A stretch of DNA of 18,942 nucleotides from an uncultured Collinsella sp. (GCA_900549065.1 URNC01000022.1:1-18942); one strand, 5' to 3'. Counted from the stretch's first letter, positions 1-8,166 are shown. Numbers and translations are program-made. Notes: generated by a model not told the origin, from the sequence alone.

Positions 1-29
1 GTGGGCTCGGAGATGTGTATAAGAGACAG
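1..29 (+). other. Nextera/Tn5 sequencing adapter (not genomic)
   Basis: Bases 11-29 are exactly the Tn5 mosaic end AGATGTGTATAAGAGACAG. The ten bases before it (GTGGGCTCGG) are the end of the Nextera read-2 adapter. This is library sequence left on the contig. A reading frame opened on the GTG at 15 gives the N-terminus MYKRQ, a translation of the adapter, so any protein called from there has an artificial start. Genomic sequence begins at about base 30. Confidence 0.97.
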
Positions 30-992
30 CCCGTGGGGTATGTCCACGAGCTTAGGATGTTCCCGCTCGATTTTGAGGAGTTTTGCTGGGCAACCGGGGT
101 GAGCGAGGGGGCTCGCCAAACGATACGTAACGCGTGTATCAGCGAGAGGCCCATTCCTGATTACATTCATGACGCGATGATGGCAAACTTCAGGACCTAT
201 ACCGTTGTCGGCGGAATGCCGGAGGTCGTGCAGCGTTTCCTTGACACGCAGGGCGACCTTGCCTCTGTTCGTCAGCTACAGTCAGAGCTCAACGAACAGT
301 ACCGACGGGATATTTCCAAGTATGCAAGCGGGCGTGCCCTTCAGGTGCAGAGCATCTACGATCAGCTCCCCATTATGCTTGAGGGCGAACACAAGCGTTT
401 CGTGCTCAATTCCATTGACCCCAAGGCGCATTATGAGAAGTACCAGCGAGATTTTGTCTGGCTTGTCGATGCCGGCGTTGCTCTCAAAGCCGATATCGTA
501 ACCGAGCCAAAGTCGCCCCTGCTCAAGACGGCACGGCCATCGCAGTTCAAGCTATACCAATCGGATACGGGCATGTTGATGGCGCGCTACCCCGTTGGAG
601 TCGCCCAAGCGGCGTATCTTGATAGCAAGGAGCCCAATCTGGGCGGCATTTACGAAAACGTGGTGGCCCAGCAGCTGGCTGCCCAAAATCGCCAGCTTTA
701 CTACTATCAGACAAAAAAGCGCGGTGAAGTGGACTTTGTGGTCGACGGACCGGATGGGACGGCTGTTCCGATCGAGGTTAAATCGGGCTCCTATTACCAC
801 GCGCACGCTGCGCTCGGTCATGTGCTTGATACGGCTGAATATGGCGTAAGGCTCGGGATTGTTTTCTCGAGAGGCAACGTTGAGCGCAACGGAGCGGTTC
901 TCTATTTGCCGCTATATGCGACCTGGGCCCTTTCGGATGTTTTGGGCGACTCCTGCGCCGAGGGGATAAAGCTGGAGGTCAAGCCGGTCTAG
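30..992 (+). CDS. ATPase with DUF4143 domain, 5'-truncated by contig end
   Basis: The C-terminal 320 residues of an AAA-type ATPase of the DUF4143 family. The N-terminal Walker A/B domain lies off the contig. The visible part begins in the family's segment after the ATPase core (ELRMFPLDFEEFCWATG), passes through a helical region with GGMPEVVQRF, and ends in a PD-(D/E)XK-like module (GEVDFVV, then PIEVKSG) typical of DUF4143. These proteins are common in bacterial genomes and often sit near mobile or defence genes. Their function is poorly known, and the restriction-like fold suggests nucleic-acid binding. The real start is not in the window. A second, shorter relic of the same family lies at 17337-17609. 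Confidence 0.85.
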   Translation, partial: PVGYVHELRMFPLDFEEFCWATGVSEGARQTIRNACISERPIPDYIHDAMMANFRTYTVVGGMPEVVQRFLDTQGDLASVRQLQSELNEQYRRDISKYASGRALQVQSIYDQLPIMLEGEHKRFVLNSIDPKAHYEKYQRDFVWLVDAGVALKADIVTEPKSPLLKTARPSQFKLYQSDTGMLMARYPVGVAQAAYLDSKEPNLGGIYENVVAQQLAAQNRQLYYYQTKKRGEVDFVVDGPDGTAVPIEVKSGSYYHAHAALGHVLDTAEYGVRLGIVFSRGNVERNGAVLYLPLYATWALSDVLGDSCAEGIKLEVKPV

Positions 993-1004
993 GGCCGGTC
1001 CCGG

Positions 1005-1035
1005 ATGTGGCAAAGGGACAGTCCCTTTGTCACAT
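1005..1035. repeat. Palindromic repeat, TGTGACAAAGGGAC family (copy 1)
   Basis: Two 15-nt arms (1005-1019 and 1021-1035) pair around a single A at 1020, with one G-T wobble. The same dyad recurs at 2970-3002, in degenerate form at 9643-9673, and as a half-copy at 17636-17644. It lies between convergent genes, so it may also end transcription, but it has no T-tract of its own. Confidence 0.8.
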
Positions 1036-1040
1036 TCATG

Positions 1041-1137
1041 AGTGTGGATTTTCTCCCACCGAGATAACGAGCGTGGATTTTCTCCCGTTTAGAGCGCACT
1101 CGAACGCTCAAAGTGGGAGAAAATCCACGCTCGTTTT
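1041..1137. repeat. GTGGATTTTCTCCC three-copy inverted repeat, possible bidirectional terminator
   Basis: A perfect 19-bp inverted repeat: arm CGAGCGTGGATTTTCTCCC at 1068-1086, complement at 1115-1133. A second direct copy (AGTGTGGATTTTCTCCCAC, 1041-1059) lies just upstream and could pair with the same right arm, so two alternative hairpins are possible. A run of four T follows the right arm (1134-1137). The element sits between the convergent DUF4143 and phosphatase genes, where a shared terminator would be expected. Confidence 0.7.
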
Positions 1138-1178
1138 ATGCCGATGGCGTGGCCCGTGTGCCCGCGCCGCCCGAGCGC

Positions 1179-1625
1179 CTACAGCTGCTCGAGCATGGCG
1201 GTGCAACCGGCGAGTACATCGCGGTAGGTGGCGTCGAAATTGCCGGTGTACCAGGGGTCGGCCACGTCGCCGGGGCGATCGGTCCAATCGAGCAGGCGCG
1301 AGATCTTGCCATCGGGGTCCTTCCCAAAAATTCGGTACAGGGCGCGGGCGTTCTCGTCGTCCATATAGACAATGTGGTCCCAGTCGCCATACTCCGCGCG
1401 ACGCACCTGACGCGCGCGATGTGCGACGACGGGAATCCCGACCTCGCGTAGCTTGGCAACGGTACCGTGGTGTGGCGGGTTGCCGATCTCCTCGGTCGAG
1501 GTCGCCGCGGAATCGATGGCAAACTCCGCCTCGCGCCCAGCGCGGCGCACGAGCTCGGTAAACACCGACTCGGCCATCGTCGAGCGGCAGATGTTTCCAT
1601 AGCAGATGAACAGTACACGTTGCAT
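1179..1625 (-). CDS. Low-molecular-weight protein tyrosine phosphatase
   Basis: A 148-residue protein, the normal length for the family. It starts on the ATG at 1625, preceded at good spacing by GAAAGGAAA. The N-terminal phosphate-binding loop reads CYGNICRS, giving the CX5R(S) signature with nucleophile Cys8 and Arg14. The DPWY motif near the C-terminus supplies the likely general acid, Asp123. Such enzymes remove phosphate from phosphotyrosine on proteins such as BY-kinases, or act on small aryl phosphates; the substrate cannot be told from sequence. The next minus-strand gene upstream ends about 45 bp away, so the two may be cotranscribed. An in-frame ATG at 1670 has no ribosome site and would overlap the upstream gene's stop region. 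Confidence 0.93.
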   Translation of the reverse strand: MQRVLFICYGNICRSTMAESVFTELVRRAGREAEFAIDSAATSTEEIGNPPHHGTVAKLREVGIPVVAHRARQVRRAEYGDWDHIVYMDDENARALYRIFGKDPDGKISRLLDWTDRPGDVADPWYTGNFDATYRDVLAGCTAMLEQL

Positions 1626-1670
1626 ATGCGGTTTCCTTTCGATCGCCATCATCGAGCTCGAGTATCGCAT

Positions 1671-2912
1671 CTACGCCTGCGCCATCGCCCTCTTGCGTTC
1701 CCAGCGAGCCAACTTAATCGTCACCAGCGTAAGCACCCAGGCCACAAGCGAGAACGCGGCACCCACTGCGCCTACATATGCAATGCCAACGCTGCTTACC
1801 ACGGTGCCGCCCACTGCGGTGCCAAACGAGATGCCGACGTTAAACGCCATGGGCTCAACCGAACTTGCGAGTACCATCGACTTGGGATGGCGGCTGCGTG
1901 CCACGTCCATAAAGTGCGTGATGCACGACACCGAGAACAGGTACATGAGCAGCGCCAGGCTAAAGACAAAGACCAGCGCGAGCGGCATGGTGCCGCCCAC
2001 AGCAAACAGTCCGAGTAACGCTGCAGCCTGCAGCACAAACGTCACGAGTAGCGCCTTCATGCCAAAGCGCGCATCGATCCATCCGCCCAGGATGTTCGAG
2101 ATCAGGCAGAACACGCCGTAGGCCATGAGCGTGGTACTGGCTTCGACCGTGCCCATGCCCAGCACCTGCTCAAGATAAGGCGTCACGTAGCCGTAGAAAA
2201 CGTAGACCGACCCCACGCCAAACAAAAAGATGAGCATGCCGGTGATGATGCTCGGCTCGCGTAGCAGACCCGCCTGCTCGCGAAAGGTGGCGGGCACGTC
2301 GGTTTGCCCAGCGCGCGGCATAAACGCCACGAGCGCTCCGCAGATCAGAACGGCAAAGGCCAGCGTGCCGTACATGGCCACGTGCCAATCGAGCGTGTCG
2401 GCCACAAACTTGCCGATCGAAGTGACAAAGACCATTGCCACGGAAAACGCACCATATACCACCGAGATGGCAAGCGAAGTTTGCTGCGGAGACAGAAGCT
2501 CGGGGATGTACGTCACGCCCACGGCGAGCAGTGCGCCCGAGACGGAGCCCAGGATGATGCGCGAGATGAACAGCACCTGGAAGTTGGGCGCCAACGCCAT
2601 GACCAGGTTGCCGAGCACAAAGACGATGCTGTAGCACACGAGCAGCTGGTAGCGGCGAAAACGCCCCGTGCTGAGCGCGAGCACCGGCGTCGAGATAGCG
2701 TAGATCAGTGCGAACACGCTAATAAGTTGGCCTGCGGTGGCAAGCGATACGCCGAGTTCCGTCGCCAAGTCACTTTCGATGCCGATGACCACGAACTCGG
2801 AGCAGCCGAGCGAAAAGCCTAACAACACGAGCAGCGCCAGGCAGAGCTTGGTGCGCGCGGGGGAGAGCGCGGCGGCGGTTGACTTACTTTTTGGCGTGGT
2901 TGCGGCGGTCAA
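1671..2912 (-). CDS. MFS exporter, DHA1 / AraJ-like
   Basis: A major facilitator superfamily protein of about 413 residues with some 12 hydrophobic segments. After a short cytoplasmic tail comes TM1 with GFSLGCSEFVVIG, then the TM2-3 loop STGRFRRYQLL, which corresponds to MFS motif A. The pattern fits the DHA1 drug or sugar-efflux group (AraJ/YdhP-like); the substrate is unknown. I place the start at the TTG at 2912, with GGAG eight bases upstream. The frame stays open to 3023, but those 37 extra codons run through the palindromic repeat at 2970-3002 and are not credible. A GTG three codons further upstream sits on top of the ribosome site. The C-terminus is basic (RWERKRAMAQA). Confidence 0.88.
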   Translation of the reverse strand: MTAATTPKSKSTAAALSPARTKLCLALLVLLGFSLGCSEFVVIGIESDLATELGVSLATAGQLISVFALIYAISTPVLALSTGRFRRYQLLVCYSIVFVLGNLVMALAPNFQVLFISRIILGSVSGALLAVGVTYIPELLSPQQTSLAISVVYGAFSVAMVFVTSIGKFVADTLDWHVAMYGTLAFAVLICGALVAFMPRAGQTDVPATFREQAGLLREPSIITGMLIFLFGVGSVYVFYGYVTPYLEQVLGMGTVEASTTLMAYGVFCLISNILGGWIDARFGMKALLVTFVLQAAALLGLFAVGGTMPLALVFVFSLALLMYLFSVSCITHFMDVARSRHPKSMVLASSVEPMAFNVGISFGTAVGGTVVSSVGIAYVGAVGAAFSLVAWVLTLVTIKLARWERKRAMAQA

Positions 2913-2969
2913 GGTTGTCACTCCAATGTCGCATGAATAAGCGGGATTCAATCCCTGCAACTCTAACAG

Positions 2970-3002
2970 AATGTGACAAAGGGACAGTCTCTTTGTCACA
3001 TT
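2970..3002. repeat. Palindromic repeat, TGTGACAAAGGGAC family (copy 2)
   Basis: Arms at 2970-2985 and 2987-3002, centred on A2986, with one G-T mismatch. It lies in the 259-bp gap between divergent genes (MFS exporter and acidic membrane protein). It therefore cannot be serving as a terminator for either, which favours a mobile repeat or a protein-binding site. Apart from a TATAAG hexamer near 3125, I see no other element in this gap. Confidence 0.8.
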
Positions 3003-3171
3003 CGCGGCGTGGCTGCCGCCCAAACCGTCACAACATTCGGCGAAAATCTCGAAATCGAGGAAAAGCGTCGATTGTTGTGATGGTTTTCCTATCTGTGCCG
3101 GCGAGCCGCCGTGCCGTCTGGGGGTATAAGACTAGCGAGTGTTTATTTGCGAGGCCTAAGGGGCGCCCCGT

Positions 3172-4041
3172 ATGGATATCGATAACTTTGAATGGTGGTA
3201 TAGCGAGGGTGAGGCTCCGGACGAGGAGTGGGACGAGCCCACGCCGCGTGATGTGTCGAGCGACGAGGACGAGACCGGCAACGACGTTGCCGCCGACTCT
3301 GACGCCGCCCTCGACCCCGTCGAGCCTCTGACCTTCGAACAAGCTTGGGCCCAGGCCGAGGCAGACGAGGCCAAGGCCGACGCTACGGCCACGCTCGGCG
3401 AGCCAGCCGACATGTCGATCTCGCCGGCCAAGACCCCTCAGCCGCGCCATACCATCGATCCCGGAAGCACGGCATCCTTCAGTATTCTCGACGTGCCCTC
3501 GCAGGGTGCTCAGGCGCCCGCGCCCACACGTCGTCCCAATCTGTCTCGCGAGGAAGATGCAGGACGTCGCTCTCCGCTCGGCCCCATCCTCATCGCCTTC
3601 ATGGCCGGCGTCATCGCTTGCTCGGCGATTGGAAATGTCTGGAGCCATGTGGAGCAACAGCGCAGAGATGCCGCCAAGGTCGAGATGTCTGTCGAGCAAT
3701 CGCTCAGCCGCACGCGCTCGGTGCATGTGTCGGTCGAGGTCAAGGATGGTGCGACATGGGACACCGCCCGCGGCGACAGCCAAATGCTCATCCATATCGT
3801 GGGCCGCACGCTCAGGGGGCAGGCGATTGACGAGTATCAATATGTCAACTCCGCTGGCGACGGCGTCGAACTCAAGCCCGGCGACTACGAGCTCACGGTC
3901 GACGAGCCGCCCGTCGCCACCGATGGCATGCGCTTCCGCGCCTCAAAGCGCATGGTTCCGGTGAGTTTTAATTCACAGGCGCCCGATACGGTCGACAGCA
4001 CGCCGCAGGGCGGGTTCGACCTTTACGCAATCGCTCAATAA
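3172..4041 (+). CDS. Hypothetical single-pass membrane protein with acidic cytoplasmic region
   Basis: A 289-residue protein I do not recognise. Residues 1-80 are strongly acidic and low in complexity (runs such as EEWDEPTPRD and DEDETGND). Residues 80-135 are proline- and serine-rich and end in basic residues (GRRS). One membrane segment follows at about 137-157 (GPILIAFMAGVIACSAIGNVW split by Ala/Gly). The rest, about 130 residues, looks like an extracellular beta-rich domain (VHVSVEVKDG, LKPGDYELTV). By the positive-inside rule the N-terminus is cytoplasmic. TAAGGGG lies about ten bases before the ATG. The neighbours give no clue to function; the product may be a lineage-specific Coriobacteriia protein. 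Confidence 0.75.
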   Translation: MDIDNFEWWYSEGEAPDEEWDEPTPRDVSSDEDETGNDVAADSDAALDPVEPLTFEQAWAQAEADEAKADATATLGEPADMSISPAKTPQPRHTIDPGSTASFSILDVPSQGAQAPAPTRRPNLSREEDAGRRSPLGPILIAFMAGVIACSAIGNVWSHVEQQRRDAAKVEMSVEQSLSRTRSVHVSVEVKDGATWDTARGDSQMLIHIVGRTLRGQAIDEYQYVNSAGDGVELKPGDYELTVDEPPVATDGMRFRASKRMVPVSFNSQAPDTVDSTPQGGFDLYAIAQ

Positions 4042-4120
4042 CTGCGCCTGCCGCTTCTTCTTGCCGCCAAGAGTGGGACAATAGCCCTCGACACTGTTGT
4101 TTACTTTTGGAGGAAGTAGC

Positions 4121-5014
4121 ATGTCCACCGTCACCACCATCAAGCGCGGCGGCCTCACCGCGGCCATCGATTCCATGGGGGCCCAGCTCACGAGCCTTGC
4201 CCTCGACGGCAACGAGTATCTGTGGCAGGGCGATCAGGCCTTTTGGGGCAAGCATGCGCCCATTCTGTTCCCCATCGTGGGCTCACTGCGCAACAACACG
4301 GCGACGTCTGCGGCCGGCACCTGCGAGATGCCGCGCCACGGCCTCGCGCGCATCGTCGAGCACAAGCTGGTCGAGGTCTCCGAGGATGGCTCCTCAGTAA
4401 CGTATGAGATCACCGATACGCCCGAGTCGCTCAAGGCTTTCCCCTTCCACTTTAAGCTCAACATGACCTATGCCCTGACTGGTGAAGCCACGCTTACCCA
4501 GACCTTTGCCGTCACCAACACCGGCGACGTGGACCTGCCGTTCTCGGTGGGCGGCCACCCTGCATTTAACGTGCCCGCCCCCGGTGCCGAGGACGAGACG
4601 TTCGAGGATTACGAGCTGGCATTTACCGAGGCTTGGACCAACGAGGCCCCCATCATCACGCCTGATGGCCTTATGACGTTCGAGGGCAGTTACAAGGCCC
4701 CCGATAACTCGGATGTGCTGCCCATCACGCACCGCAGCTTCGATAACGATGCCATCATGTTCACCGATACCCCGGGTTCCACGCTCACGTTGCGCGGTCG
4801 TAAGTCGGGCCATGGCGTCAAGATCGACTTTGAGGGCTTTAAGTACATTGGCGTGTGGTCTGCCGCCAACGACGCTCCGTTTGTGGCGCTCGAGCCTTGG
4901 ACCGGTCACTCCACCATGGACACCGAGGACGACGTTTTTGAGCGCAAGGTCAACACCATTACGCTGGCGCCGGGCGAGACGGACAAGCGTACCTTCGAGG
5001 TAACGCTGCTTTAA
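4121..5014 (+). CDS. Aldose 1-epimerase family protein (LacX/YphB-like)
   Basis: A 297-residue protein of the galactose-mutarotase fold, nearest in pattern to the LacX-type branch. Family features in order: LWQGDQAFWGKHAPILFPIVG-type segment near residues 34-54, PRHG with His73, GGHPAFN with His146, and EPWTG with Glu258. His146 and Glu258 fit the general acid and base of mutarotases. The expected reaction is interconversion of alpha and beta anomers of an aldose or phosphorylated sugar; the substrate is unknown. The start is the ATG at 4121 because GGAGGA lies seven bases upstream. An in-frame ATG at 4097 lies before that ribosome site. No sugar-use genes sit next to it. Confidence 0.9.
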   Translation: MSTVTTIKRGGLTAAIDSMGAQLTSLALDGNEYLWQGDQAFWGKHAPILFPIVGSLRNNTATSAAGTCEMPRHGLARIVEHKLVEVSEDGSSVTYEITDTPESLKAFPFHFKLNMTYALTGEATLTQTFAVTNTGDVDLPFSVGGHPAFNVPAPGAEDETFEDYELAFTEAWTNEAPIITPDGLMTFEGSYKAPDNSDVLPITHRSFDNDAIMFTDTPGSTLTLRGRKSGHGVKIDFEGFKYIGVWSAANDAPFVALEPWTGHSTMDTEDDVFERKVNTITLAPGETDKRTFEVTLL

Positions 5015-5058
5015 CAAGCTGCATACCTGGATGTCGCTCGCCGGCGACAAAACTACGG

Positions 5059-5143
5059 ACTAGTCGTTGGGGACGTTCCTTAACGACTAGCCGTTGGGGA
5101 CGTTCTTGTTTGACTAGTCGTTTAAGAACGTCCCCGACGACTA
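5059..5143. repeat. GTCCCC / GACTAG repeat cluster
   Basis: Two direct copies (ACTAGTCGTTGGGGACGTTC at 5059-5078, one-base variant at 5086-5105) and one inverted copy (5126-5143). The second and third form an imperfect stem: arms 5088-5107 and 5124-5143 match at 18 of 20 positions, with a 16-nt loop that itself contains GACTAGTC. The cluster lies 45 bp after the epimerase stop and may act as its terminator, or be a REP-like element. The rest of the gap, to 5249, shows no clear gene. Confidence 0.75.
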
Positions 5144-5249
5144 CCAATCGTTTTCAGTTCGTTAACTTGGATATATGCATCTGCTGGAGGTAGCGCTGAG
5201 CGGTATCCTGTTAAGTCGTTAGCATACGATTCGGCAGGGAAGGCAGATT

Positions 5250-6176
5250 ATGCATTCTCCCCATCAACGCGACGCGTATCCACAGCCGGTATGCAGCCGT
5301 CGCATCTTTTTGGGTAGCGCTCTCGCTGCGAGCGCTACCGTCGTCGCCGGCGCGCTCGCCGGCTGCCAGCGCCCGTCCACGCTCAAGGTGGTTCAGCCCA
5401 CGACGGGCGGCGGCCGCGACGACCTGTCCGATTCCGTGATCGGCAAGGACAAGATCCGCATTGGCATGGAGGCGGCCTACGCCCCGTACAACTGGCAGGT
5501 TTCCGAGGCCAGCGAGTTCACCATCCCCATCGACAACGTGCAGGGCGCCTATGCCGACGGCTACGACGTGCAGATCGCCAAGATCGTCTGCAAGGCCCTC
5601 GGCGGCGAGCCCGTTGCCGTCAAGCAGAGCTTCTCGGGTCTTATCGATTCGCTCAACAACGGCCAGATCGACCTCATCATCGCCGGCATGAGCGCCACGC
5701 CCGAGCGCGAGGAGTCGGTCGGCTTTTCCGATCCGTACTTTATTGGATACTTTGGCCTGTTCGTAAAAGAGGGCTCGCCCTACCAAAACGCGACCAAGCT
5801 CAGCGACTTCAGCGGTGCTACGGTGCTCGGCCAAAAGGACACCATGCTCGATACCGTCATCGACGAGATCCCGGGCGTTGTGCACAAAAACCCGGTCGAC
5901 TCCGTCCCCACGGTGTTTTCGAACCTGCTGCAGGGCACGTGCGATGCCGTGACCTACAATACCGAGAACGAGAAGGGCTATATGGCCCAAAATCCGGGTA
6001 TTGTCCCCATTCACTTTGCCGAGGGTGAGGGCTTTAAGCAGGAGGTCACGGCAAATGTCGGTTGCCGCAAGGGCTCGGACAAGCTGCTTAAGCTCATCGA
6101 CAAGACACTCAAGGGCATTAGCCAAGAGGAGCGCGATCAAATGTGGGACGCGTGCCTCGATCGTCAGCCGGCATAG
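5250..6176 (+). CDS. Amino-acid ABC transporter substrate-binding lipoprotein
   Basis: A 308-residue family 3 solute-binding protein for polar amino acids. The signal peptide has a twin-arginine start (SRRIFLG, Arg17-Arg18) and a lipobox LAGC ending at Cys39, so it is probably a Tat-exported lipoprotein anchored outside the membrane. The mature part carries family features: IRIGMEAAYAPYNW, YDVQIAKIVCKALG, then DLIIAGMSATPEREESVGFSDPYF. GGGAAGG lies upstream of the ATG at 5250. It is the first gene of an importer operon, with the permease starting nine bases after its stop. The ligand is not evident; Gln, Glu, Arg, His or cystine are all possible. Confidence 0.93.
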   Translation: MHSPHQRDAYPQPVCSRRIFLGSALAASATVVAGALAGCQRPSTLKVVQPTTGGGRDDLSDSVIGKDKIRIGMEAAYAPYNWQVSEASEFTIPIDNVQGAYADGYDVQIAKIVCKALGGEPVAVKQSFSGLIDSLNNGQIDLIIAGMSATPEREESVGFSDPYFIGYFGLFVKEGSPYQNATKLSDFSGATVLGQKDTMLDTVIDEIPGVVHKNPVDSVPTVFSNLLQGTCDAVTYNTENEKGYMAQNPGIVPIHFAEGEGFKQEVTANVGCRKGSDKLLKLIDKTLKGISQEERDQMWDACLDRQPA

Positions 6177-6185
6177 GGAGGCAGC

Positions 6186-7334
6186 ATGAAAACCATCAAT
6201 CGTCTGGCCTCCTTTATCAAGGCCGACCACCGTTATGTGTACCTGGGCACGAGCGTTATCGCGGCGATCGGTCTGGCGTTTAGCCAACGCAACCCCACGC
6301 CGCTGAGCTTCTTGGCGCCTACGGGCGTGTTCCAAGACTGCCTCTGGGCAATCCTTTGGGCCTGGCTCGCCGTGTCGGCGGTGGCGCTCATCACCAAACT
6401 CATGCACTGGAATGACTATCGCGAAACGTCGCCGTTTGCTTCCGAGCGCTTCCGTCGCGGCGCGCGCCTGGGCAGCTATGTCGTGGTCGCCATCGCGACG
6501 ATCTTCTTTATCGACCGTTGCGTCATGTCGTTTATCGACCTGGTGCAGGTGAGCATTGTCTCGGACTCCAATCCCAGCGACTTTTTGCCGAGCCTGGTCT
6601 ACATGACCTATAAGAGCGGCGACTTCTTTATCCGCGGTATCGAGATCACCATCGCGCTTGCGACCTTCGGCACCGTCATCGCCTTTTTCCTGGCACTGCT
6701 CTTTGTGTTCCTGCGCATTCAGACCTTCGACCGCGTGGACAACGACCTCACGCGCTTTTTCAAAAGCATCGGCCGCGGCTTTGCAACCATCTACTCCACC
6801 ATCGTGCGCGGTACGCCCATGATGGTTCAGGGCCTACTCATCTATTACGCGGGCTTCACCGTTTTGCGCGGCATGGGCTTCGAGACCGCCCAAGCCAACC
6901 AGATCTGGAGTACCTTCACCGCCGGCCTCGTCACCATCTCGCTCAACTCCACCGCCTACATGATGGAGGTCCTGCGCGGCGGCATCGAGTCCATCGATGC
7001 CGGCCAAGCCGAGGCGGCGCGCTCGCTGGGTCTGTCGCAGTGGCAGGCCATGCGCAAGGTCGTGTTCCCCCAGGGTATTAAAAACGCGATCCCCGCACTC
7101 ACCAACGAGCTCATCATCAACATCAAGGACTCATCGGTGCTTTCGGTCATCGGCGTGTTCGACCTCATGTACGCCACCACCACCGTCGCCGGCGTGTACT
7201 ACCGCCAGATGGAGGTCTACTGCGTGGCGCTCGTGGTTTACCTGATCCTGACGCTCGTGGCGAGCCGCCTGCTCGAGGCCTTTGGCAAAAAGCTCGGCGC
7301 CGAGGCCCCGGCAACGCTGCCCAGCTCCAACTAG
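6186..7334 (+). CDS. Amino-acid ABC transporter permease (HisMQ/GlnP type) with N-terminal extension
   Basis: A 382-residue membrane subunit. The permease core runs from about residue 148 and includes RGIEITIALATFGTVIAF, the EAA loop EAARSLGLSQWQAMRKVVFP (about 276-295), and NELIINIKDSSVLSVIG after it. Before the core lie about 145 residues with three further hydrophobic segments (near 17-33, 50-70 and 97-120). Simple HisM/GlnP permeases of about 220 residues lack these. GGGAGG sits just before the ATG. The protein should work as a homodimer with the ATPase encoded downstream and take substrate from the upstream lipoprotein. Confidence 0.92.
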   Translation: MKTINRLASFIKADHRYVYLGTSVIAAIGLAFSQRNPTPLSFLAPTGVFQDCLWAILWAWLAVSAVALITKLMHWNDYRETSPFASERFRRGARLGSYVVVAIATIFFIDRCVMSFIDLVQVSIVSDSNPSDFLPSLVYMTYKSGDFFIRGIEITIALATFGTVIAFFLALLFVFLRIQTFDRVDNDLTRFFKSIGRGFATIYSTIVRGTPMMVQGLLIYYAGFTVLRGMGFETAQANQIWSTFTAGLVTISLNSTAYMMEVLRGGIESIDAGQAEAARSLGLSQWQAMRKVVFPQGIKNAIPALTNELIINIKDSSVLSVIGVFDLMYATTTVAGVYYRQMEVYCVALVVYLILTLVASRLLEAFGKKLGAEAPATLPSSN

Positions 7335-7356
7335 GCTCAAGACGAGGAGAATCATC

Positions 7357-8142
7357 ATGGCAGATACCGCCACTACCGGCACCGCGGACGCCGCACAGAC
7401 CAATGAGCCGCTCATCCGCGTCGAGGGCCTGCGCAAGAGCTTCGGTTCGCTCGAGGTGCTCAAGGGCATCGACCTGTCCGTTAACCCCGGCGAGGTCGTC
7501 ACCATTATCGGCGCCTCGGGCTCGGGCAAGTCGACCTTCCTGCGCTGCCTCAACCTGCTCGAGACCCCGGACGCGGGCCACATCTGGTTCCACGGCCAGG
7601 ACCTCACGGCCGAGCGCTGCAATATCAATAAACTCCGCGAGGACATCGGCATGGTGTTCCAGGGCTTTAACCTGTTCAACAACATGGACGTGCTCGACAA
7701 CTGCACGCTTGCGCCCGTCACGCTCAAAAAGATGAGCAAGGCCGAGGCCGAGAAGGTCGCGATGGAGCATCTGACGAGCGTGGGGCTCGAAAAGTTCGCG
7801 CACGCCGCCGTGGGTCGCCTGTCCGGTGGCCAAAAGCAGCGCGTGGCCATCGCGCGCGCCCTGTGCATGAATCCGCAGATTATGCTGTTCGACGAGCCGA
7901 CTTCGGCGCTCGACCCCGAGATCGTGGGCGAGGTGCTCGAGGTCATGCGCAGGCTCGCGGCCGACGGCATGACCATGGTCGTCGTCACGCACGAGATGGC
8001 CTTTGCCCGAACCGTGTCCGACCGCGTGGTCTTTATGGACAAGGGCGTGGTGCTCGAGGACGCCGCGCCGGCCGAGCTCTTCGGCAACCCCAAACACCAG
8101 CGCACTCGCGAGTTCCTCTCTCGCTATCTCGAGGACAAATAA
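7357..8142 (+). CDS. Amino-acid ABC transporter ATP-binding protein (GlnQ-like)
   Basis: A 261-residue ATPase with all expected motifs: Walker A GASGSGKST (52-60), Q-loop Gln102 in MVFQGFNLF, signature LSGGQ (155-159), Walker B IMLFDE (175-180), D-loop SALDPE, and switch His212 in VTHEM. The pattern is that of the polar amino-acid importer group. I chose the ATG at 7357, preceded by GAGGAG. An in-frame ATG at 7282 lies inside the permease gene and has no ribosome site. It ends the three-gene importer operon; a small hairpin follows at 8167-8190. Confidence 0.95.
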   Translation: MADTATTGTADAAQTNEPLIRVEGLRKSFGSLEVLKGIDLSVNPGEVVTIIGASGSGKSTFLRCLNLLETPDAGHIWFHGQDLTAERCNINKLREDIGMVFQGFNLFNNMDVLDNCTLAPVTLKKMSKAEAEKVAMEHLTSVGLEKFAHAAVGRLSGGQKQRVAIARALCMNPQIMLFDEPTSALDPEIVGEVLEVMRRLAADGMTMVVVTHEMAFARTVSDRVVFMDKGVVLEDAAPAELFGNPKHQRTREFLSRYLEDK

Positions 8143-8166
8143 CCAACGCAAACGCTTACGTTGCAG

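Noticed and set aside
1007..1561. 184-codon plus-strand frame opposite the phosphatase
   Set aside because: It starts inside a palindromic repeat, is Arg-rich, and is antisense to a gene with an intact CX5R motif.
2913..3023. N-terminal extension of the MFS exporter
   Set aside because: It passes through the palindromic repeat at 2970-3002; a TTG start with GGAG at proper spacing lies at 2912.
5211..6407. 398-codon minus-strand frame across the binding protein and permease
   Set aside because: Shadow of two well-supported plus-strand genes; no motifs and no ribosome site.
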